Of a stretch of 64,000 bases of DNA, positions 57,429-64,000 are shown in pieces (positions within the stretch are counted from its first letter, which is position 1; every line of letters starts with the position of its first letter). Where the stretch lies: positions 343,587 through 407,586 of the forward strand of contig CAUYUJ010012725.1 in assembly GCA_963575745.1 (NCBI GenBank). The letters are read 5' to 3'. Made by a program: the position numbers and the translations under genes. The notes under the pieces were generated by a model. The model had not been told where the DNA came from. It was given only the letters and a program-made list of their open reading frames with translations, and searched no databases. Origin of the DNA: Prorocentrum cordatum. Taxonomy: Eukaryota; Sar; Dinophyceae; Prorocentrales; Prorocentraceae.

Positions 57429-57860
57429 CAGCAGCCGGGTGGGAGGCGGAGGCGGAGGCGGAGGCGGAGGCGGAGGCGGAGGAGGAGGAGGAGGAGGCGG
57501 AGGCGGAGGAGGAGGGGGAGGAGGCGGAGGAGGAGGGGGAGGAGGAGGAGGAAGAGGAAGAGGAAGAGGAAGAGAAGAGGACGAGGAAAAGGGAAAAGAA
57601 GAATAATCAGAAGAAGAATAATCATAAGAAGAAGAGGAGGAGGAGGATTGAGGAGGAGGAGGAAGAGTGAGGGAGGAGGAGGAGGAGGACGAGAGGAGGA
57701 GGGACGAGGGAGGAGGGAGGAGGAGGGAGGGAGGTGGGAGGAGGGAGAAGGGAGGAGGGAGGAGGGAGGAGGGAGGAGGGAGGAGGAGGAGGCGGAGGAG
57801 GAGGGGGAGGAGGAGGGAGAATGAGGAGGAGGAGGAGGAGTGGTCTGGGCTTGGGCCCGC
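57429..57860. repeat. GGA/GGCGGA tract
   Basis: (GGCGGA)n at 57445-57500, GAGGAG and GGGAGGAG to 57840, with a short A-rich gap (57590-57640). Confidence 0.88.
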
Positions 57861-58502
57861 GACCCACACGTGGAGACCACCCTGTCGCTGGCCTTCCGAT
57901 TGGATGTCGCCCCCAGTCGGAGGTGACAAAAAGGACGTCCTGATGGGTGCTCTCTTGTGGTTTGCGTTTGGACCCTGATTTCAAGTGCTCTCGTGGGAAC
58001 CTCGGGAGCTCTTGGTGAGTGCGCAGGAGGAGGAATAGGAGGAGGAGGAGGAGGAGGAGGAGGAGGAGGAGGAGGAGGAATAGGAGGAGGAGGAGGAGGA
58101 GGGAGAGGAGGAGGAGGAGGAGGAGGAGGAGGAGGAGAGAGGAGGGATTGGCAAAGAGGGAGGAGGAGGGTGGGGGGGAGACGACGACGACGACGATGAC
58201 GACGACGACGACGACGACGACGACGCGGGAGAAGGATGTCCCCGAGGCTTCCTGAGATCCCCGGCCCCAGAAACAGCCGCCGAACAACTACAAGACCTCG
58301 AGAGGAGGGAGGAGGGCAGACGAGAGGGAAGGGTAATGGACGCGGGAACAGGACCGGGGCGGGAGGAGAGCGGAGGGTGGAGAGAGGAGCGAGGAGACCT
58401 TGAGGAGGATGATGAGGAGGAGGAGGAGGAGGAGGAGGAGGAGGAGAGGAACGATGCTGGGGAGGGGGATAAAGGAGGGAGGCTGCGCCTGCGCCGAGGC
58501 AG
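57861..58502. repeat. GGA and GAC tracts around unassigned islands
   Basis: 58025-58140 GGA; 58178-58225 (GAC)n; 58395-58450 GGA. The islands 57861-58020 (+ frame WPSDWMSPPVGGDKKDVLMG) and 58226-58390 (ETAAEQLQDLERREEGRREG) are open but unassigned. Confidence 0.7.
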
Positions 58503-58604
58503 TCGCGCATCCTGGGGCCTCACGTCGCGTTCCACGCCACGGAGCCACGACTGTTCGTGCTGCACTACAACGGGGCGCCCCCGACGCCCACCGCCGCCCG
58601 GGGC
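58503..58604 (+). CDS. Candidate exon cut by TIR-N
   Basis: After GCCGAGGCAG the frame reads SRILGPHVAFHATEPRLFVL then HYNGAPPTPTAARG (34 codons). TIR-N starts at 58605, so the 3' end is lost or displaced. A GGA tract lies upstream as for other exons here. No family recognised. Confidence 0.42.
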
Positions 58605-58740
58605 TTGACATCGCTCGGACGTGTGCAGTCGTTCTCGGCGGGGACCATCGAGGAACTTTTGGGGTCTGGATCACCTTGCGAGAAAAATACACGCGCGAAG
58701 CCGAGCAAGGCACGGGGAATGGACGTCCGAGCGATGGCAA
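58605..58740 (+). mobile_element. TIR-N copy 3
   Basis: Arms TTGACATCGCTCGGACGTGT and GGACGTCCGAGCGATGGCAA; interior ACCATCGAGGAAC and GCACGGGGAATGG as in 53460. Confidence 0.78.
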
Positions 58741-59320
58741 GGGAGTGGTGCTGGGGCGGGGTGGGAGGGGGCAACTCACGTGGGAGCAGCGTATCGGTAC
58801 GATCGACCTGGGTACGGAGAGCATGGCGACGACGACCGACTCCAGTTCCTGCCCATCCTGATCAGGAATCGCTGACGGTGCCACCGCGAACGACGCCCCC
58901 ATTCGGGACAAGCATGCCGCTTGTGCCGCAGCGGCCGCTGTCGGTGCTGAACAGCATCTGCTGTCAGGCACCGTGCCCAATTCAATTGTTTCCGTGCTTG
59001 TACAGTCGGCCTGGATTAGTAGGTCGACCTTGCCAGATCAAGGCTACCCTCGTGTCCTCTGGTTCGCGACCCAGGCTGTCTACATTCCGACGGCGATGTG
59101 GCCTTCGAAAGGTTCTTGTGTCCTCTCGCGTGTCCTCTCCTAGCAAGCCCGACTGTGCCCACTCCGGGCGTGCCACGCGGAGACGGACCGAGGCTCGGGG
59201 CACGCGCGTGCCGCGCTTGGGCCTCCAGGCTCCGCAGGCCTCCGCGGAGGCCCCTCCGGGGCCCTCTTGGGTGGGGCCCTCCGCGCGGGAAGCGTCTCGT
59301 GGGCTTCTCCGTGGCCTGTA
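58741..59320. repeat. TIR-Q half copy and two-copy repeat
   Basis: 58934-59000 matches the right half of TIR-Q (AGCGGCCGCTGTCGG..GCACCGTGCCCA). 59017-59140 is the second copy of the repeat at 53131. The remainder to 59320 is unassigned. Confidence 0.6.
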
Positions 59321-59447
59321 GGCTCAAACAGATTCCAAAAATAGTCAGGTGACTATTTTTGGAGTATTTGTTTGGCCATTTTGGAGCACTTGTTTAGTAT
59401 TTGTTTGTCAGAAATCCCCCTGTAGGGGGACACGCCCGACTTAAGCA
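59321..59447 (+). mobile_element. TIR-D copy, left arm shortened
   Basis: The right arm (AAATCCCCCTGTAGGGGGAC..CGCCCGACTTAAG) is intact; the left begins TAGGCTCAAAC without the long arm. AT-rich core (GACTATTTTTGGAGTATTTG). Confidence 0.72.
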
Positions 59448-59969
59448 CGGGCCTCAGAAGCCGAGAGTTTCCTTGACGCCCTTGGTGCCTTGGGTCAGGG
59501 GTCGAATGATTGAGGCGAAGGCTAGCGGCCAGGCCGGAGGATGCAGAGTTTCATCCAGGCTTCTTCTGCACAATTTGTTGTCGTGGGCCGATGCACCACA
59601 GCGTGAGTGACCGTTGGTTGTTTCGAGGGCTGTTGGGGCGTGGCTCTGTGGCAGACAGATGGAGCAATACCCTGTGTTCAAGCCTCTCTGGGCATGAAGA
59701 TCTGGAGTCGTTCATTTGCATCGTCCTTTCTAAGGCTTGTTCTCAAGCAAGCTTGCGCCAAGAGTTCTTCACTGTCTCGTGTAATGGAACGGTGTCTGGA
59801 CTCCCCTGTCAAACTAGGTGCGCATGCCTTGTGCGCCGCTTCCTCGCCACTTGTTGGTTTGTTTGTGTGTGTGGTGTCTGCTGTTCTGCGTGCCCTGACT
59901 TGTTTTGCCTTGTCGTATATTTGGTCATGCTGCTTCGCTACGCAACGCAGTGACAAGGACAGCCAATGA
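59448..59969. other. Unassigned stretch
   Basis: + frames 59510-59953 and 59607-59969 are open (Cys-rich end). No family recognised. Confidence 0.3.
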
Positions 59970-60560
59970 CATGCCATGCGTCGCCAAGGACTGTTGTGCC
60001 GTGCTGTGCTGTGTTATGTTAATTACGCTAGTTGCGTCACGTCGCACAATGCAGTGGTAGGCAATCCATTGATCTACCATTCGCTGCGATACAATATTCC
60101 GGTGTGTTACGCTATGCATTGATATGACATACAACTATTTAGTAGGCTGTTCTAGCTGTGATATGTAACAGTATGCACGATGTGAAGGAACAGTTCGTGT
60201 CGCGATGCCGTCCAACGGTATATTATGCAGTTGCATGCAGCGCTGTGCAAGGCACTGCAGCAGTTTTCTGTACTGGGTCAGGATGCGCGCCAAGCGATGC
60301 CATGCCAGGGCATGCAATGCTGCGCAATGCTATACTACGCTATGGCGCCAGGACGGTATGCCATGGGCCACTATATGTCATGTGTAACGTTGTATTGTGA
60401 CATGCTACGTGAAGCTGCGCAATCCTTTGACACGCTATGTAATGGTGTGCCACCCCTCGTAATACGATGCCACTGCTTGCTATGCTACGTCGTGTTATGA
60501 TACAGACGCAAGCTCAATGCTACGCGATGCTGCCACGCCATGGTATCCTGGTTGTGTTTT
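59970..60560. repeat. Decayed pentanucleotide-like sequence
   Basis: TATGC, CATGC, GATGC and TACGC words at about five-base spacing, similar in style to 51600-52125. Frames inside are not convincing. Confidence 0.55.
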
Positions 60561-61133
60561 GCATGATTGCGCTTCGTTGCATTTGTTTGTGTTGCACCGC
60601 ACCGTCCTTCCGTGCAGTGCAACAATGCGCACGCTTTCAAGGAACTCCCCCCACTGGTGTCGTGTGGCTTTCAACTGGATGTGACACCAATATCTCGTTC
60701 GTAGCCCAGCGCCCTGGCGCCGGGGCTGCACCCGGGGGGGAGCCCTCTGGGGGCAGGACGGGCAGCCGCGAGCCCGTGCGGAAGCGAGGGGGGGCAGGCC
60801 TTCCAAGAGGTCGGCCGAGCTCCTCGGAGGCCCTCCGGCCTTCCGGGAAGCCGCCTGTGCTCTCGGAGATGGCTCAGGGAGCTGCTCGGAGGGCCAAGGA
60901 CTCTGAGCTGCGTGAGGCGGCCCGCCCCCCCTGCCTTCCCCCCTGGGCTCGCCGCCGGCAGGAGCGGGTGCCCCCTCCGGGGGAAGCGGCTCCATGGGGA
61001 CACTATGTGTTTCGACCATGCAGCGAAGCTCTGCTCGGAAGACACAGTCGGGCACGCGGTCAGCGTCGGCGAATCATCGGCTGAACCACCTGCGCTGCAT
61101 CCCAGGCTGACTTCGGAAGGTCTGTTCGTCCTT
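60561..61133. other. Unassigned; short hairpin inside
   Basis: 60656-60693: TGGTGTCGTGTGGC..GATGTGACACCA forms a short hairpin. 60705-61000 is open on + and - without a recognisable family. Confidence 0.35.
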
Positions 61134-61302
61134 GCCTTTAGCTCGGGCATGTCCCCCCTACAGGCGGATCTTGGACGCAAGAATTGTACACATTCAACAC
61201 ATGTTTCCAAGTTGGCGAAACTAGTCCAAACAATGGTCCCCAGACTATTCTGTGACTGTTTTGGAGTACCCCTCCTGTCGAGGGACCGGAGCGACTTAAC
61301 CC
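61134..61302 (+). mobile_element. TIR-D copy, diverged
   Basis: GCTCGGGCATGTCCCCCCTA..CAGG at the left and TGTCGAGGGACCGGAGCGAC at the right are the TIR-D arms; the core still has CAGACTATTCTGTGAC. Confidence 0.68.
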
Positions 61303-61690
61303 TACCTTCATCGTCAAAAAAATACACCACCAGCAGAACGAAAGGAAGAGGCGGGGGGGGTGCAGGGGAAGGCGGGGGAGGGACTCGCTGGTCAATTGGG
61401 GGCAGAGTGGGGAGGAGGAATGGGTGGGGAGGAGGGGAGGGGAGGGGGAAGGCGGGAGGAGAGAGGGGAGGAGGGAGCGAAGGAGAAAGAAGGGAGGGAG
61501 GGGAGGAGGGAGGGGAAGGGGGAGGAGGGAGAGAGGGAGAGAGGGAGGGAGGGAGGGGGGAAGGAAAGGGGAGGGGGGAAGGAAAGGGGAGGGGGTGGGG
61601 TCGGGGAGGGGTGGTGGGCGGACCGAGGGCGGAAGCAGGGCGGCACGTGGTGGCGGGGACGGCCAGAGGCGGCGACAAAAGGCAGGAGGG
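61303..61690. repeat. GGGA/GGAGGG tract
   Basis: Purine tract 61345-61620 (GGAGGGAGG, GGGGAGG). Trivial frames only. Confidence 0.85.
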
Positions 61691-61698
61691 GTCTGTGT

Positions 61699-61912
61699 TC
61701 AGGGGCAACGGTTGGGGGTGATAGGCATAGGGGGGATGCATCGACCCCAATCGCCGATTGATCGCCACTAGGGGCCCGATAGCCCCACCCCGCCCAGGAA
61801 GGTGCGGACTCACGATTCGGGGGCCTGTCGCCGATCTATCGACGATGTGTGGCCGATTCCAGGTCGATGCATCCCCCCCTATGCCCATCCCCCCCCCTAT
61901 CGTTGCCCCTCA
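61699..61912. mobile_element. TIR-I complete copy with TGTGT duplication
   Basis: 214 bp. TGTGT at 61694-61698 and 61913-61917. Arms of about 48 bp: TCAGGGGCAACGG..GATAGGCATAGGGGGGATGC..ATCGACC and inverse. The core contains ATCGCCGATTGATCGCC and CGCCGATCTATCGACGATG. Confidence 0.9.
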
Positions 61913-61993
61913 TGTGTTGCGGGAGGGAGGCGCTGCCCGTCTCCGCTGGCTCGGCCCCCGCACCGCTGGCAGCAGGGCGAGCGAGTTCGAGTA

Positions 61994-62175
61994 CAGTGGA
62001 GGCCCGTGTTCAGAGGCAGCCTGCTTGGCCTCCAGGGTGTTCCGGGTTTCTTGGGTTTCGGTGATTCTGCTCTAGAGAGCGCGACGCTCCCACACCAGCA
62101 ATCGAGGGACGTCCTGGGGCCTCAGGGCTGGGAGTTTGGTGGAAGGTTCCTGTGGTCGGGCCCCTGCTGTGGAGG
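61994..62175 (+). mobile_element. TIR-O copy 5
   Basis: TACAGTGGAGGCCCGTG at the left, CCAGGGTGTTCCGGGTTTCT, GACGTCCTGGGGCC and GGAAGGTTCCTGTGG at the right. Confidence 0.72.
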
Positions 62176-62504
62176 ATCCACTGCAGCATTGACTTACCCC
62201 AGGCTCGATTTTCCAGACGCACCCGCGAGACCTGCCGCAGACCCACGAGCATTCTGCGCTCTTCCCCGCGGAGCCGACGAGACGACCAATGCGGGAGTAG
62301 ACCAATGTTGCTGCTGCAGTCGATCCCCGAGGGGGAGGGGGAGGGGGAGGAGGAGGAGGAGGAGGAGGAGGAGGAGGAGGAGGAGGAGGAGGAGGAGGAG
62401 GAGGAGGAGGAGGAGGAGGCCTGCTCGGATTGCCAGCCCTCCACCGGATCGGGACAGGCGCTGGGGAGGGTCGCTCTCGCGGGCCGCCGGAGCCCCCCGC
62501 GCAG
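62176..62504. repeat. GGA tract, putative intron end
   Basis: 62330-62420 is GAGGAG; 62420-62504 ends CCCCCCGCGCAG, a good acceptor. Confidence 0.7.
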
Positions 62505-62720
62505 GTGCTGTACGAGTGCAGCTTCCGGCCCGACCACGACGTCAACGTCAGCGGCGTGCAGGACCGTCCCTCCTCGCCCCCTTGCTGCTCCGCCGCGAGG
62601 CCAAGAGGGCCGAGGCGCACAGGCGGCGTGCGCCCTGGTCAGGCGCCATCTCATTTGCCCGCTTCTTCGATGCCGGGCCCATTCCCAGCTGCCCTCCCCT
62701 TCCCACAGGTTTGGAGGGGT
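62505..62720 (+). CDS. Candidate last two exons of a host gene
   Basis: Exon 1 (62505-62565) follows CCCCCCGCGCAG and reads VLYECSFRPDHDVNVSGVQD. A donor GTCCCTCC starts at 62566 and an acceptor CCCCTTCCCACAG ends at 62708. Joining them gives RLEG then TAG (62718-62720). The intron (143 bp) has the same donor style (GTCCCTCC, GTCCTCC) as the gene at 12.6-13.6 kb. Alternatives: reading on through in the first frame to 62729, or using another phase in exon 2. No family recognised. Confidence 0.48.
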
Positions 62721-63067
62721 AGGAAGTAGCTCAAGCAGAGTGACCACGGCACCTCGCCCATGGCATCGTCCCACCACCCTTACTGCTGTCACGGGGGCTG
62801 CCCTGTGGACCGCAGGCGATCTCCGCACAGTGCCGAGGCCCCTTCTCCTCTTCCCCCTCGTCTCCCTCCGATGAGGCTCCTGCTGAGACGAGAGCTCCAG
62901 GCCCTCGACGGAGCAGAGCCGAGGTGAGCCCCTGGATCAGGAGGGGAAGAAACACACGGACACAATTCATCGTCGATTCCCCAGAAAATAGGGGAAGATA
63001 TGGGAAGACAGAAGCCCAGACAAAAATATTGGAAAATCTTGTGGGTCCTGCTACTTGTCTATATTTA

Positions 63068-63116
<49 letters not shown>

Positions 63117-63179
63117 TGTGTGTGTGTGTCCCAGGGCCCCTTCAATGAAGTTCGAGTTCTGACAAAGAAGCTCTGAGTG
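62721..63179. repeat. Two-copy AT-rich repeat with a TA microsatellite
   Basis: 62945-63145 matches 56603-56765 (GAAACACACGGACACAATTC; TCCCCAGAAAATA; GTGTGTGTCCCAGGGCCCCT). (TA)n at 63074-63114 is an expansion not present in the other copy. 62721-62940 is unassigned. Confidence 0.75.
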
Positions 63180-63734
63180 GAGGGCCGCGGCCTTCCGAGC
63201 AGGCCACCAGCTGGTGCGTCTTCCCTCCGGGCGGGGCGTCCTCCGCGCACCCGCTCCGCTGCGCGCTGCTCCGCTCCTCTCCTGCGGCTCAAGCAGCTTG
63301 AGCTCCGACAGGTTTGGACAGCTCAGGGGCCCCCAAACGGGGTGGTGACCACACCGTGCGGTGAGCCAGCGGGGATTCAGGGTCACCGCACGGTGTGGGG
63401 ACGCGGGTCGTTCTCCGAGGGCATCTCGGGCGACTGGGGCCTCCCAGGTCCCAAGACCGTGCGGTGACGGACCTTGCGGTGAGGTCTTTGGGGGGTTCAA
63501 GGTCACCGCACGGTCTGTCACCGCACCGTTTCGGGACTCCCAAGGTTTTGGACAGCGCCCAAGGCCTCTGCACTTCCACGCAGTGCTGGAGGGACCTCGG
63601 AGGACTCTCTCGGAGACCCCATCCGACGATTGAGTCAGAGGCAGGTTCTGTCAAGTCATGGCGCAGCTCTGGACCGTATGCGACCACAGCAGGACATGCG
63701 AGTGGAACGGTATAGGATGAAGTTTAGCAAGTGA
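63180..63734 (+). CDS. Coding-like segment interrupted by TIR-M
   Basis: Upstream of TIR-M one frame gives APLLRLKQLELRQVW; another gives WRAAAFRAGHQLVRLPSGRG. Downstream one frame gives LGDPIRRLSQRQVLSSHGAA, LDRMRPQQDMRVERYRMKFS to TGA (63732-63734); another gives LHFHAVLEGPRRTLSETPSD. Removing TIR-M and one target copy (234 bp) keeps all frames. The bases CAG-GTTTGG at the left and TTTTGGACAG at the right would also work as splice sites. The true frame is undecided and no family is recognised. Confidence 0.4.
63323..63546 (+). mobile_element. TIR-M copy 2 with a 10-bp target duplication
   Basis: 224 bp. TTTGGACAGC is duplicated at 63313-63322 and 63547-63556. Arms CCCCCAAACGGGGTGGTGAC..ACCGTGCGGTGA and the inverse (TCACCGCACC..GGGACTCCC). 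Internal CACCGCACGGT repeats. A 9-11-bp duplication is characteristic of Mutator-like elements; no transposase. Confidence 0.9.
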
Positions 63735-64000
63735 TCCACCACGCTCGTGCTCTCCAAGGGCAAGCAAGGCGGAGGAACACCTTCGGGTCCCGTCCAGACC
63801 CCGTCGGGTGTCGTGGGCGATCCCCGAGGATGACGACGAGCACGATGGTTGTTTCTACGACTGCGACGACGGAGTCTCTCTGGGGCAGGGTTAACGGTGG
63901 GATTGGGAGGAGGTCACGCAATAGCGCCCCCTCTTCCAATGGCTTTGGCAAGCCCTTGCTCGAAGCGTCCAGGCAGAGGTGGCGGTGCGCAGTCTGAAAA
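63735..64000. other. Unassigned window end
   Basis: Open frames on both strands (+ 63731-63997 with ATTGCGCCC-type GC-rich codons). No family recognised; continues past the window. Confidence 0.3.

Noticed and set aside
1-64000. Bacterial or viral gene cluster, toxin or defence system
   Set aside because: No operon structure, no ribosome-binding sites in front of long genes and no recognisable viral, toxin or defence protein in any frame I read.

Overview
The window looks like nuclear DNA of a large-genome eukaryote, most likely a dinoflagellate; a Prorocentrum-like genome is my best guess, not a demonstrated one. The reasons are GC-rich sequence, huge trinucleotide tracts (GGA/TCC, GAT, TAC), almost no long intact genes, short coding-like islands with GT-AG boundaries next to polypyrimidine tracts, and two degraded pieces that resemble non-LTR retrotransposon proteins (a GDWN endonuclease motif and a Trp/Cys finger). 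No operon, rRNA, tRNA, CRISPR array, phage or organellar gene is recognisable. No dinoflagellate spliced-leader sequence was seen.

The sequence is dominated by repeats. About 17 families of short (130-260 bp) terminal-inverted-repeat elements without coding capacity (MITE-like) occur, most in 2-6 copies. I label them TIR-A to TIR-Q. Several have exact target-site duplications: TA (TIR-C, D, P), 5 bp (TIR-A, B, G, I, L, N), 7 bp (TIR-K) and 10 bp (TIR-M). They are nested: TIR-B sits in TIR-A at 587-757, TIR-C in TIR-B at 22876-23063, and TIR-C in a tandem array at 37849-38036, each with its empty site visible elsewhere in the window. A second class of 1-2 kb elements carries an array of 78- or 90-bp repeats between two conserved single-copy ends; seven arrays occupy about 9 kb (15.6-26.3 kb and 41.1-42.0 kb).

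Layout. 0-15 kb: TIR elements, GGA/TCC tracts, a 960-bp GT tract (9918-10880), and the best host gene fragment: two exons (12610-12874, 13366-13596) encoding a Pro-rich segment then a transmembrane helix. 15.6-26.3 kb: repeat-array elements. 26-34 kb: trinucleotide tracts and TIR elements. 34-37 kb: retroelement-like remnants, one cut by TIR-L. 37-50 kb: a 600-bp duplicated unit in two copies, small exon candidates, and a membrane-protein reading frame (48327-48911). 50-53 kb: a higher-order satellite and pentamer/TAC tracts. 53-64 kb: several exon candidates among TIR elements, including one interrupted by TIR-M at 63323-63546.

Genes here do not form a visible pathway. Coding calls rest on reading-frame quality and splice-like borders only, with no homology search, so most are low to moderate confidence. 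The best-supported content is the mobile-element anatomy, which is read directly from inverted repeats and duplicated target sites.
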